Made by a program: the position numbers and the translations under genes. 64,000 bases of DNA from Blastomonas sp. SL216 (lineage in GTDB: Bacteria; Pseudomonadota; Alphaproteobacteria; Sphingomonadales; Sphingomonadaceae): contig CP113055.1 in assembly GCA_026625625.1 (NCBI GenBank), forward strand, positions 1,800,501-1,864,500, read 5' to 3'. This document shows, in pieces, positions 16,184 through 25,588 of the stretch (the first letter of the stretch is position 1; each line of letters opens with the position of its first letter). The notes under the pieces were generated by a model that saw only the letters and a list, made by a program, of their open reading frames with translations, had not been told where the DNA came from and did not search any database.

Positions 16184-16996
16184 TTATTGCTGTGCGTAAC
16201 GTCCGGGCGAGAGCCCGACCAATTTCTGAAAGTGACGCGTGAAATGGCTTTGGTCCGAATATCCGACACTTAATGCCACCTCTGCGATTGGCACACCTTG
16301 AAGTAGCATTGCTTTCGCTGACGTGATCCTTCGCTGATTTCGGTAGGCTAAAGGACTCAGGCCAACCGATTTCTTGAAGCTCCGAACCAGATGATAGACG
16401 CTGAGGCCTGTCAGGCGAGAGAGGGTCTGAAGGCCGAAGGTGCTTGCAAAATGGGTATCAATGAATTCGCGTGCCAGACCAATCGGCACCGTTGGCTCGG
16501 GCAGTCGCCGCACGATAGGCGCACTGCTCCTTGTCAAGGCAAGCAGCAGTGCCAAAATCGCGCTTTCCTGCTCCAGTCGCCCCGCATCAGCCGCCAGGCA
16601 TACGTGGGCGTTGCGTACGATTTCGAAAAGGGAGGGATCGTCGGACACCGGACGCATGAAGCTGAGTGCGCTGCCTTCACGGCCCGTAAGCAAATAGGGG
16701 CGCAGTGCTGGCTCGGGCAGGTACAGAACATCATACTTGAGTATCGAAGAGCCAATGGCCGCGTTTGCATGCACTTCGCCAGGGTGAATTTGCAGGACGC
16801 TCCCGGCTCCAGCGATGTAAGAAGTGCCGCCGACGTCAAGTCTCTCGGCCCCTTCAGTCACTACCCCGATGACATACCCGTCATGACTATGTTGCGGAAA
16901 GGCACGGTGACGATAAGCGACAGACATAACCTCCGCGCCTGCGATGAAGCTAGAACGCCAGATCCGAGCCATCTCCATCCCATTGGATGCTACCAT
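16184..16996 (-). CDS. AraC-family transcriptional regulator
   Basis: About 270 residues. The N-terminal half is an AraC cupin-type ligand domain (FPQHSHDGYVIGVVTEGAER and IHPGEVHANAA). The C-terminal ~100 residues hold two helix-turn-helix motifs (FGLQTLSRLTGLSVYHLVRS and PIAEVALSVGYSDQSHFTRH). The ATG at 16996 was chosen because AAAGG lies six bases upstream. An ATG at 17002 and an open frame up to 17161 are alternatives. The ligand is unknown; it may regulate the adjacent S41 peptidase or the divergent secreted protein gene. Confidence 0.85.
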   Translation of the reverse strand: MVASNGMEMARIWRSSFIAGAEVMSVAYRHRAFPQHSHDGYVIGVVTEGAERLDVGGTSYIAGAGSVLQIHPGEVHANAAIGSSILKYDVLYLPEPALRPYLLTGREGSALSFMRPVSDDPSLFEIVRNAHVCLAADAGRLEQESAILALLLALTRSSAPIVRRLPEPTVPIGLAREFIDTHFASTFGLQTLSRLTGLSVYHLVRSFKKSVGLSPLAYRNQRRITSAKAMLLQGVPIAEVALSVGYSDQSHFTRHFQKLVGLSPGRYAQQ

Positions 16997-17002
16997 TTTC
17001 AT

Positions 17003-17529
17003 CCTTTCGCGCGACGAAAGCTTGGCCGGCAGGCGTTGCCGCCCCGTATAACGGGCAAATGGACGCCGCAATCCTGCACTACAAGCAATTGGACTACCTC
17101 TGGCAGCATAATTTCGCCAAACGGCAGCCTGCCTGGCTTGTGCCTCATCATCCCGCAGCAAACTTTCAGCCGGCTACAGAATTCCATTCATATGGCTCCA
17201 AATGGCGCCCTCCATGAGCTTCATTTAGGTCTGCTCAGGGGTCGAAAAAGCACTTCCGGTTCTAGCGCAATCGCTGCGATAGATGCCTGATCGGTCTTGG
17301 GTGCCCACCCAACAGCTGCCGGTGGCCGTTTATGGGTGGAAAGGCGAATGGCGGCTTTCGGGCCGACTTGAGCCTGGAGTGAACTCGCTGAAGCCGTTGG
17401 AAATTCGAAATTTGATTGAATTATAGACTGCAAAATATGTTAGGATCCAGTCAATCGATTGAAACGCAGAATATTCAGAACCCTGAATATGCTCGCGCTG
17501 CCGTCTAATTGCCAGACAATGGAGCCATC
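17003..17529. other. Intergenic region between AraC gene and DUF5694-like gene
   Basis: About 530 bases holding the divergent promoters of the flanking genes. No supported gene is seen. It contains the second copy of the 24-bp repeat at 17334-17357 and an AT-rich stretch around 17400-17440 that could hold the promoter of the downstream gene. Confidence 0.4.
17334..17357 (+). repeat. 24-bp direct repeat, copy 2
   Basis: GGGTGGAAAGG followed by CGAATGGCGGCTT; differs from 14700-14723 at a single base. The flanking bases differ, so it is a discrete element. Confidence 0.6.
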
Positions 17530-18624
17530 ATGCGCTTGATTCTAAACGCACTGCTGATTGTTGCTGCCGCACTTCCGGCGCTTGCGAACGCGCAATCGGC
17601 TGTTGGTACGCCCGCCTTCGATCCCAAATCCCTGCGCGGCACGCAGGCAGGCCCGATTACGCAAGTGCTAACCATCGGCAGCGCGCATCTGTCGGAGTTG
17701 GAGAAGAAACCAACCCCTGCCGAACTGGACAGCCTGCTCGACAAGCTGGAGGCATTCCGGCCCGTGATCATCACCCACGAAGGGCTTTCCGGCGAGCAAT
17801 GTGATCAGGTTGAACGCTATAAGGCTCGCTATGCTGGCATCTTCGATGATTATTGCCGGGGCACGGCAGAGGTCGAAAAATCCACCGGATTAACCGTTCC
17901 CCAAGCGATGGAAGCAATTGAGACGACTTTGAAAAGCTGGCCCGCTTCGCCCTCCGCGGCGCAGCGCCGCAAGTTGGCTTCGCTGTTTCTCGCCGCGAAT
18001 GATCGGCCATCGGCACTGGTGCAGTGGCTTCGCCTCCCACCAAGGGAGCGCAAGCTAGGTGACGGAATTGATCAGCCGCTAATGGACATTTTGGGCACGG
18101 TCGAAGCCCAACCAAATGAGACCATCGCAATCGGAGTAGCGCTAGCAGTCCGGCTGGGGCTGGAAAGGCTCTACGCTGTCGATGATCATACTTCCGACAG
18201 CATTCAAACAGCCGCTGGCCCGGACTTTGCGGCGGCTATTCAGGCGCATTGGAGTTCGCCCGGCGCAGACGCTGTCCCCGAGATTGCGCGCTATTTCGCA
18301 TCACAGGCCGATGCCGCAAAAACGGGAGATTATATTGAATTTTATCGCGTGACCAATGATCCCGCGACCCAGCGCGCGTTTATCACTTTCGACTATGGCC
18401 GCGCGATCAAGCTGTCGGGCGATGGCCTTCATGGCCGCCGCTATGTTGCTTGGTTTGAAGCGCGCAATCTGCGGATGGTTGCCAATATCCGCGAAGCGTT
18501 CGGCAATGCACCCGGTGCGCGCGTGCTGAACATCGTCGGCGCGTCGCACAAGGGATATTACGACGCCTACCTCGATCAAATGTCGGATGTACAGATTGTA
18601 GATGCCTTGGTGGTGTTGAAATAA
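17530..18624 (+). CDS. Exported protein of DUF5694 / TraB-like type
   Basis: 364 residues starting at the ATG at 17530, with a clear signal peptide (LILNALLIVAAALPALANAQ). The early motif VLTIGSAHLSEL followed by RPVIITHEGLSGEQCDQVER and a late RNLRMVANIREAF with VLNIVGASHKGYYDAYL are typical of DUF5694. That family is distantly related to the TraB/PrgY/EreA fold, whose members use His and Glu residues in such positions. No function is established. It stands alone on the + strand; an IS110 element follows 330 bases later. Confidence 0.65.
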   Translation: MRLILNALLIVAAALPALANAQSAVGTPAFDPKSLRGTQAGPITQVLTIGSAHLSELEKKPTPAELDSLLDKLEAFRPVIITHEGLSGEQCDQVERYKARYAGIFDDYCRGTAEVEKSTGLTVPQAMEAIETTLKSWPASPSAAQRRKLASLFLAANDRPSALVQWLRLPPRERKLGDGIDQPLMDILGTVEAQPNETIAIGVALAVRLGLERLYAVDDHTSDSIQTAAGPDFAAAIQAHWSSPGADAVPEIARYFASQADAAKTGDYIEFYRVTNDPATQRAFITFDYGRAIKLSGDGLHGRRYVAWFEARNLRMVANIREAFGNAPGARVLNIVGASHKGYYDAYLDQMSDVQIVDALVVLK

Positions 18625-18955
18625 ATCCAGCTGGCTCCGGATGTCTTATGGCTCCACTGACAGACATCGATCCACACCAACTGGCTATTTATACAAGCGC
18701 ATGATTGCGGCATTCCAGGCTTTAATCAGCATGGTTGATGGTAGCAATTATGTCATATTGATCAAAAGCATGATCCTCCTCTCATGATGACGCCACGGAA
18801 ATTTGTGCCTTCAGATGCCGACCCGTTTCCAGAATGGCTAGACCGACCATTTCCCATCACGCCATCAGGTCGCCGCCGCGACTGCAATTGATATCGTGGA
18901 CGGCCCTCCACCCCGCGGGATAACTTCTGCGGATCAGTCGGAGAGGAGAGTGGCG
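18625..18955. other. Upstream flank of IS110 transposase 1
   Basis: 330 bases without a supported gene. The part next to the transposase (roughly the last 100-150 bases) should hold the IS left end. A short + frame starting MMTPRKFVPSDADPFPEWLD (from about 18784) may be the start of a gene broken by the insertion, but it stops after about 35 codons. Confidence 0.4.
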
Positions 18956-19984
18956 ATGGAGCAAGTATCGGTTGTTGGGCTGGATCTGGCAAAGTCTGTT
19001 TTCCAGGTGCACGACGTCAACGCGCAGGGCGTGGCAGTGCTGCGGCGCAGGCTCACGCAGGGTCAGTTGCTGAAGCTGTTGGAGAACCTGCCCCCCTGCC
19101 TTGTCGGCATGGAAGCGTCCGCCTCGGCCCACCATTGGGCACGTGAGCTGACCTTGCTCGGCCACGAGGTGAAGCTGATGCCGCCGCAATACGTGAAGCC
19201 CTATGTGAAGCGCGGCAAGAACCATGCTGCCGATGCAGAGGCGATCTGCGAAGCTGTGACCCGGCCGACGATGCGGTTCGTTGGCGCGAAGTCGCCGGAC
19301 CAGCAGGCGACCATGATGCTGCACCGGGTGCGCAAGATCCTGACACGGCAGCGCACGCAGATCAGCAATGCCCTGCGCGCGCACATGGCCGAGTTTAGCA
19401 TCACCGCAGCCATCGGACGCGGAGGACTGGACCGGCTGATCGCGGTCATCGCCGATCAGGAGGATGCGCGCTTGCCGGATGAGGCACGAACATGCCTCAC
19501 GGTGCTGAGCACCCAGCTGGAGATGATCAAGGAGCAGATCCTCGACAACGACCGGCGCATCCTCGCCGATGCCCGCCGCACCGAGGCGGGCCGCAGGCTG
19601 ATAAAGATACCCGGCATTGGTCCGCTGCTGGCCAGCGCGATCGTGGCTTGCGTGCCTGATCCTTCTACCTTCGGCGGCGGACGCAGTCTGTCGGCATGGA
19701 TCAGCCTCACACCGCGCCAGAACTCAAGCGGCGGCAAGGAGCGGCATGGCAGTATCACCAAGGCGGGCAACCCTTACCTGCGCGAGTTGCTCGTGGTCGG
19801 CGCTATGGCACTGGTGCGGCGAGCGAAGCAGGGCGGCACCAAACGGCCCTGGGTGACGCAACTGCTGGCGCGCAAGAAGCCCAAGGTTGCCGCTGTCGCG
19901 CTGGCGAACAAGAACGCCCGGATAATCTTGGCAATGTCGGCAACAGGCAAGCCTAACCGGGAACCGGAGCTGGCAGCCGCCTGA
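18956..19984 (+). mobile_element. IS110-family transposase 1
   Basis: 342 residues, an intact DEDD-type transposase. The N-terminal RuvC-like domain has GLDLAKSVFQVH, GMEASASAHHWAREL and KRGKNHAADAEAICEA, carrying the acidic residues. The C-terminal transposase_20 domain has IPGIGPLLASAIVACVP, ARGGGRS-type spacing (FGGGRSLSAWISLTPRQNSS) and GSITKAGNPYLRELLVVGAM. The start is set by GAGAGGAGAG before the ATG at 18956. IS110 elements have no classical inverted repeats and are guided by an RNA encoded in a non-coding end. The element boundaries were not resolved. Confidence 0.9.
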
Positions 19985-20352
19985 GAGATCGCGCCCCAGG
20001 GCGCTACACGAGTTGGAGAGGGCAGACTGAACTGATGCAACAAGCCGGTTGAAACCGCCGGAGCAGGAGAACCCAAGCGACCCCAGCACTTCGAGTGCGT
20101 GCAATTGGGAGGAACCTGAACCGCGGGAATGGCATCAGGGCCAGCGGCCATGCAAAGCCGCGCTGAAAGGCCGGACACATGGACGCCACGACCAGCCAGC
20201 GCAGGACAGAAATACCCTTGCCAACGGAGAGCCGTCCACACAGGGGTCGTTTCCAGACAGGCAGGAATTTTTCGCGAGCGAGGCCAAGCCGCCATACGGC
20301 TTTTGGGATCGCTCACCGGCCCGGCACATGGCCGCTATTGGGTGGTTAGCGG
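19985..20352 (+). ncRNA. Candidate guide (bridge/seeker) RNA region of IS110 element 1
   Basis: About 370 bases follow the transposase without a supported gene, starting with a short hairpin (GCGCC-CCAG-GGCGC). The stretch is GC-rich, structured-looking, and much longer than expected for a simple 3' end. In the IS1111 branch of the IS110 family the guide RNA lies downstream of the transposase; in the IS110 branch it lies upstream. Which branch this is cannot be decided by eye, so the RNA call is tentative. Confidence 0.35.
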
Positions 20353-21168
20353 TCATTGAACCATTCCGCCCGTCCCAAGCAGCAAATGGTCGATGGTTTC
20401 CCAATCACCGATAAAGTCACCTTCTGCTGTCCAGAACTGCGCCATCTCCCGCGCGAAGCTCTCTAGGCAATCAAATATGTCTACGTAGCGGCGCAGAGGC
20501 CTTCCCGTCTGTTCGTGTAAGATGGCAATCTGATCGTTAGGCCCGCAGATCATTTGGTCCTGCCGAAGGAACGACACTCCACCTATTCGGAAGTATCCTT
20601 GGTTATGCCAGTCTGGGTGCATTGCCGAGAAGATCAGATTGTGCTGCTCGATGCAGATAGGTACCGCTTTCGCGGGATTTCGGCTGAAGTCGATGACTAG
20701 GCCACCGACACTAACTTGCCCCTCGAAAAGCCTCGCTCCATTAGTTGCGATGTAGAAATCGAATAGCTTAGGAGGGATCGGGTGACCCAATGACACTGCC
20801 ATTTTGTCAATCTCTGCTTCGCCCAGCCCAGCGTATAGACAATGTAGATAGGCGTAAGTTCCGCGCCGTGCTTGGGGGCAAATCTGCCGCAGTTGCTTTT
20901 TGTCGTGCAGCGGAGAGGCAGCAGACCAGCGAGACAGCTGCTCTAAGAGATTGGCTGCTGCGTTCCTGTTAATCATGAGTGACCAGTATGCGCTCTCGTC
21001 AGATGTCGGCAAGGGGGTCGAAACCCGAACGGCATCTGTGGACGCCCCTTTGGATGCAAGCATTAAATTGGGGTATTTTGGCACGTAGTCGGATGCTGTC
21101 ATCTGTCCGGCCTCGATGAGCAGCGCCATAGCTGCGGGCCAGTATGGGAGTTCGCGGACCGGATCCAT
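20353..21168 (-). CDS. SUKH-superfamily (SMI1/KNR4) protein
   Basis: 271 residues. The central part matches the SUKH pattern: LGEAEIDKMAVSLGHPIPPK, LFDFYIATNGARLFEG, then VGGLVIDFSRNP. SUKH proteins are commonly immunity proteins against contact-dependent or polymorphic toxins, or general protein-interaction modules. Only IS110 transposases flank this gene and no toxin is seen next to it, so it may be an orphan immunity gene carried by insertion events. The ATG at 21168 has no strong ribosome site. Confidence 0.7.
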   Translation of the reverse strand: MDPVRELPYWPAAMALLIEAGQMTASDYVPKYPNLMLASKGASTDAVRVSTPLPTSDESAYWSLMINRNAAANLLEQLSRWSAASPLHDKKQLRQICPQARRGTYAYLHCLYAGLGEAEIDKMAVSLGHPIPPKLFDFYIATNGARLFEGQVSVGGLVIDFSRNPAKAVPICIEQHNLIFSAMHPDWHNQGYFRIGGVSFLRQDQMICGPNDQIAILHEQTGRPLRRYVDIFDCLESFAREMAQFWTAEGDFIGDWETIDHLLLGTGGMVQ

Positions 21169-21294
21169 TACAGGTTTACGCGCTTGGCTAGCGCCCTGCC
21201 ATTCCCTGGTTCTTCCAGCCCCGTCTCGCCGACTGTTGTGCCATACCCTCCTTCGACCGCCTACGTCCCCGACGCCTCTGACTGCTGCCTTGGC

Positions 21295-22329
21295 TTACAC
21301 CACGACCACTGCCGGAGCTTTGTAGTCTTCCTTCCTGGTGAGCAGCGCCCACACCATGCGCGCCATCTTATTGGCGAGCGCGACCGAGACGAGCATGCGC
21401 GGTTTGCGCGCCAGCATGCTTTCCAGCCATGAGCCACGCGGTGCACCGCGCCTGTTGGCCTGCAGCACCACCGAGCTTGCGCCGATGATGAGCAGCCGCC
21501 TGATCGTCCGCTCGCCCATCTTGGTTATACCGCCAAGCCGTTGCTTGCCTCCGGTTGAGTGCTGTCGGGGTGCAAGCCCGAGCCAGGCCGCAAAATCGCG
21601 GCCTTTGCGGAAGGTCTCGATCGGCGGGGCCAGCGCGATGATGGCGGTCGCCACGATAGGACCGATCCCTGGGATGGTCATCAGCCGCCGGGCTGCTTCG
21701 TCTTCCTTGGCGCGCCGCGCGATCTCGCGGTCGAGCACAGCAACCTGCTTGTCGAGCTCGGCTAGCATGTCGATCATGAGCTTGAACATCGACTGTGCCG
21801 CCGCTGGTAAAGTGGAGGTCATCTCACCTTCTTCCAGGAGTTCGGTCAGCAACGTCATGTGCGCGGTGCCGCGTGGCGCGACCCAGCCATATTCCGCCAA
21901 GTGGCCTCGGATCGCGTTGATCAACTGGGTGCGTTGACGTACCACAAGGTCGCGCGTTCGGAACACAAGACCTGCGGCCTGCTGTTCCTCGCTCTTCACC
22001 GTCACGTAGCGCATGCCCGGGCGCTGTGCCGCCTCGCAGATTGCCTCCGCATCGATCGCATCGTTCTTGTTTCGCTTCACGAACGGCTTCACGTAGGCGG
22101 GCGGAATGAGCCGCACATCGTGCCCCATCGCCTTCAGCTGCCGCGCCCAATGATGCGCGCCCCCGCACGCTTCAAGTGCAACAGTGCACCCCGGCTGACT
22201 TGCAAAGAAGTCGAGCAGTTTGTTCCTGGTAAGCTTGCGACTGAAAACCATCGCACCGCGTTCATCGGCACCGTGCGCATGAAAAACGTTCTTGGCGATA
22301 TCCAGACCTATTGTGCTAACTTGCGACAC
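21295..22329 (-). mobile_element. IS110-family transposase 2
   Basis: 344 residues, intact. It has GLDIAKNVFHAHG, ALEACGGAHHWARQL and KRNKNDAIDAEAICEA in the DEDD domain. The C-terminal domain has IPGIGPIVATAIIALAPP, GRDFAAWLGLAPRQHSTGGK and GERTIRRLLIIGASS. It is related to but clearly distinct from transposase 1. The GTG at 22329 follows GGGAGG by five bases and is preferred to an ATG at 22374. It is oriented opposite to element 1, so the two bracket the SUKH gene. Confidence 0.88.
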
Positions 22330-22818
22330 GGACGCCTCCCTCAGTGGTGAATCAACACCTCCACTTTGGCACATAGATGCCGTCGGGGGGCGTCCACCCC
22401 ATCAGGTTTTGGCGTCCTGCACCGTGCAAGCGGACGCCGTGCAGTCCTAAGCTACAACGTCCGCAGTCCGCAAATCTCATCCGAAAGCTACCAGGCAGCT
22501 TCCGCCCCATTGCGGACGTTCAAATTGGCGTTCCGACAATCTGAAGCGGCCGTTTGCTCAGCGAGACCTGTCCCGATTCTCAATTTCCGCGCGGCCATGC
22601 CGCGAAAGAACAATCGTGAACGGGTTTGGGAAAGCCGAACCTTCTAAAGGCCTCAGGCGGATCGCCGAGTTCCCCTCCCCGCTAGCGGTTTGTTTGTGGA
22701 AACGGCCCGGCGGATATGTGATGTTTAAAAGCCCGGCTCAGAGACGATTTGGTCCCTGCTACACGCGATCCATCCCAACCGGGTCGCCCAGAGGAACTGG
22801 CTGTGTCTTGTCAGGCGC
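22330..22818. other. Flank of IS110 element 2; no gene
   Basis: About 490 bases. The part near the transposase must contain the upstream end of the element. The sequence from about 22440 to 22640 has the look of an intergenic repeat remnant (repeated GCGGACGTT-like words). No gene is supported. Confidence 0.4.
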
Positions 22819-23502
22819 ATGTTGACCATGATGCACGCAGCCCTAGTCGTTCACTTCGCGGCAGGTATAGGCGCCCTCGCCACTGGAGCCATGAGCCTGA
22901 TTGGCATCAAGGGGTCCGCTCGCCATCGACGATGGGGTAGGCGGTTCAGCGTATGCATGATGGGGGTGCTGGCGTCCGCGGCGCTTCTGACTGTTCTGGC
23001 TCTCAATCCGTATTTCGCCGCTCTGACGCTTTCCGCCACGCTCGGCGTATTCTCAGGTATCCGGGTGCTGCGTCGCAAGCGGCCGGACCGGGAGGCGACC
23101 GACAGGGCAACTGCGCTGGACTGGGCGGTAACGGTCACGCTGTTGGCGCTTTCGTTCGCGCTTCTGACCTATACGGCAGCTGGCGGTGTCCAACACCGAC
23201 AGCCATTTATCTATGCGCTGACGGGTGCGACGATCCTTTATGCGGGGTATGATGTGCTGCGCTTCCTGCGTCCTGCAGAGTGGCCATTCTTCCCAAGACT
23301 TTGGCTTTATGAGCACATGGTTAAAATGCTAGGCGCCTTTGCCGCGGTCCTTTCGGCATTCAGCGGCAGCGTCCTCACCTTCATTCCCATACCCGATCCC
23401 TGGAAGCAATTGTGGCCGACCATCCTGTTCTACCTAATCACCATCATGATGATCGCGCGGAACGCGAGGCGACCGGTGATGCCGGTGCAGGGGAGCGAAT
23501 AG
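22819..23502 (+). CDS. Multi-spanning inner-membrane protein of unknown function
   Basis: 227 residues with about seven hydrophobic segments. The first is in VHFAAGIGALATGAMSLIGI and the last in LWPTILFYLITIMMIARNAR. The KGSARHRRWGRRF segment after helix 1 is like that in small DUF2306-type proteins. No catalytic residues are recognised. It lies directly before a membrane LytTR regulator, so it may be part of a signalling pair. ATG codons at 22828 and 22831 are alternative starts. Confidence 0.65.
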   Translation: MLTMMHAALVVHFAAGIGALATGAMSLIGIKGSARHRRWGRRFSVCMMGVLASAALLTVLALNPYFAALTLSATLGVFSGIRVLRRKRPDREATDRATALDWAVTVTLLALSFALLTYTAAGGVQHRQPFIYALTGATILYAGYDVLRFLRPAEWPFFPRLWLYEHMVKMLGAFAAVLSAFSGSVLTFIPIPDPWKQLWPTILFYLITIMMIARNARRPVMPVQGSE

Positions 23503-23510
23503 CGGCCGGT

Positions 23511-24320
23511 GTGGCAATCGGGGCGTGCCTCTATATTTTGGCCGTGTCGGGTGCGTGCACTGTTCTACGTATGGCTCATCCTTCCCTGCATTTGACGACA
23601 GCGCTGATTTGGCAGGCATCGTCCTTTGGCACCTGGATACCGGTTGCCTGGCTGCTGTCCCGCCTGACTCAATCGAGACGCTGCGATGAGCGCATCGTCG
23701 CGGGCGCACTTACGCTGGGGCTGGTCGTGATCCCATTGCAGGCCACGGTGACGGCCCTGCTCGATGCCAGCTTCTCGCCGACGTCGGTTCTGCCATTAGT
23801 CAGTCGGTGGACCACCCAATTGCCGGTGAGTACCGCGCTTTATACCGGCGTGATGGCGATCGTCGCCGCACTCGCTTGGAGAAGAAGAGCAGCGGCCGAG
23901 CAGGCCCGCAATGCCAGAATGCAACAGGCCCTTGCACGCGCCAGGACGGCAGCATCGCGGGCTTCAGCAAAGCTGGGCGTACAAGCCGCCTCCTTGCTCG
24001 TCTCTGAGGGTAGCCGCCAGGTTCCTGTCGATCTCAATCGGGCCGAGTGGTTCGGCTCCGCAGCGAACTACGTTGTCGTGAACTGGGAGGGACGCGAAGG
24101 CCTCGTTCGCAGGACGCTGCGATCGATAGAAGAGGAACTGGATGCGGCGATATTCGCCAGATGTCATCGTACAGCCATCGTGAACCTGGCAATGGTGCTG
24201 CATGCAACTTTGCTTTCTGACGGAACGTGGCGCCTGACGATGCAAAGCGGATCGGAAGTCGCCGTTAGCAGAACATATCGGGACGTCATCCTCGATCGCC
24301 TCGGTGCCGCAAAGGCGTGA
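23511..24320 (+). CDS. Membrane-anchored LytTR-domain transcriptional regulator
   Basis: About 269 residues. The N-terminal half has four predicted membrane helices (ACLYILAVSGACTVL; TALIWQASSFGTWIPVAWLL; ALTLGLVVIPLQATVTALL; ALYTGVMAIVAALAW). A charged linker follows, then a C-terminal LytTR domain (LNRAEWFGSAANYVVVNWEG, then FARCHRTAIVNLAMVLHAT, then VAVSRTYRDVILDRL). LytTR domains bind DNA through a beta fold. The start is uncertain: the frame is open to a GTG at 23412, which overlaps the upstream gene, and the GTG at 23511 precedes the first helix. Pairing with the upstream membrane protein suggests joint regulation. Confidence 0.75.
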   Translation: MAIGACLYILAVSGACTVLRMAHPSLHLTTALIWQASSFGTWIPVAWLLSRLTQSRRCDERIVAGALTLGLVVIPLQATVTALLDASFSPTSVLPLVSRWTTQLPVSTALYTGVMAIVAALAWRRRAAAEQARNARMQQALARARTAASRASAKLGVQAASLLVSEGSRQVPVDLNRAEWFGSAANYVVVNWEGREGLVRRTLRSIEEELDAAIFARCHRTAIVNLAMVLHATLLSDGTWRLTMQSGSEVAVSRTYRDVILDRLGAAKA

Positions 24321-24875
24321 TAACAGCCCCTTTTCTGTATGACGCTATTCTCGAACACCGTTCCTTTGAAGAAAGGCCGGACCGTTAAGCGGCGCTGCTA
24401 ACGCCATCTGCGTTCCCTATCGCGGCCGTTCCGCTATTCACCCGACTGCGCAATCATATCGGCTCTGGGCACAACTCGAAAGCAGCCATTGGACGTGGGA
24501 CGTGCCGCTGGACCGAGGTGCCCGGACGGATACCTCGTTGCCCCCAGATCTGTCCCCTATTTTTCGAGACTTTGCGACACCACTCGGAAAAAAAACAAGA
24601 TTCCAGCTGGGGGCAGAATAGCTCGAAACCCGCATAAAATCGAGGATTTGCAACGATTTGGGAAAGTGCACTGATGCCGCTCATGTGCATTTCTCCCGAC
24701 TCGCTGCATTGAAACTTCAGACTTGCCGGAAAGGCGACGCGATCATGCCCTTGAATGTATATCGGTAAATGCCCTGCCATGATAGCCCCTCGAAGTGATC
24801 GAAGCTGAGAACTTGCTTCAGTTTCTGGTGGGGCCAGGACGCGCAGTCAATCTTACTGGAAACCATAATACTCGC
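24321..24875. other. Non-coding region before the adhesin locus
   Basis: About 555 bases with no supported gene. A - strand frame (24454-24780) is open for 108 codons but shows no domain. Base composition becomes more AT-rich toward 24.9 kb. Confidence 0.4.
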
Positions 24876-25361
24876 TCAGACAATGATTGTATAGCCCGCG
24901 AGCTTCCACTGACCGTCAACGTCAAGGTGAAATGAAATTATTTCCTCCATTGCTACTCCGCTGCTTCCATTTGTAACCAACTTTACCGAAATATACTGGC
25001 CTGGAGGGAGCGGGCTCTTATTATCTACAACCACAATGCGTCCGATCGAAATCCAATTTCGACTACTGACGGCACCGAGGGAGGCACGTTTCTGCGCGGT
25101 ATTAGATACGAATCTATCTCTCGGTACGCTTGCTTTCATAATGGGAGAGGACCGATCCCAAACATCTCCCATCTCGTATCGATCGACCGAATCTACTACA
25201 TTAAGCGCTGCAGACAAGAAATCTGTCGGGCCAAGGGCTGGGTTGCTTTTTCTGGCAGCAACTGATTGAGCCGCCAAATCGTTGATAGGGGACCCGATAA
25301 AAATTATAAATAACATCAAAATTAAAATAATATTGCATTTGAAGAGAGAGCGCAAAAACAT
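24876..25361 (-). CDS. DUF4019-like exported protein 1
   Basis: 161 residues with an N-terminal hydrophobic export segment (CNIILILMLFIIFIGS). The body has the DUF4019 pattern: a helix around a DRYEMGDVWDRSS segment, RDRFVSNTAQKRASLGAVSS, PPGQYISVKLVTN and a final DGQWKLAGYTI. The function is unknown. It is last on the - strand adhesin side, and a second, divergent member of the same family lies upstream of the adhesin at 35057-35584. The gene is notably AT-rich compared with the rest of the window. Confidence 0.7.
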   Translation of the reverse strand: MFLRSLFKCNIILILMLFIIFIGSPINDLAAQSVAARKSNPALGPTDFLSAALNVVDSVDRYEMGDVWDRSSPIMKASVPRDRFVSNTAQKRASLGAVSSRNWISIGRIVVVDNKSPLPPGQYISVKLVTNGSSGVAMEEIISFHLDVDGQWKLAGYTIIV

Positions 25362-25588
25362 AAAATCCTACCCCTCCAAGGTCACAATCCCGCAGAAAAG
25401 AACCAATTCCTCGACCTCCCGCATACCAATAGCACCCTTGACTAATTCATTAATATAGAATATTCAGTTTTTACTTCACATTATTCCAAATTCGATCGCA
25501 CCGTAATTCTATATCTTAAATTTCTCGCACTACCCTAATGCCACATTATTTAGTTTGAAAATATCTATTACTCAAATGAGCCAAAGCC

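Noticed and set aside
24454-24780. A second lasso cyclase start: the - strand frame at 24780 begins MAGH like the cyclase at 12407 and shares its first 13 bases
   Set aside because: The similarity ends after four residues and no PP-loop, peptidase or precursor is nearby; probably coincidence.
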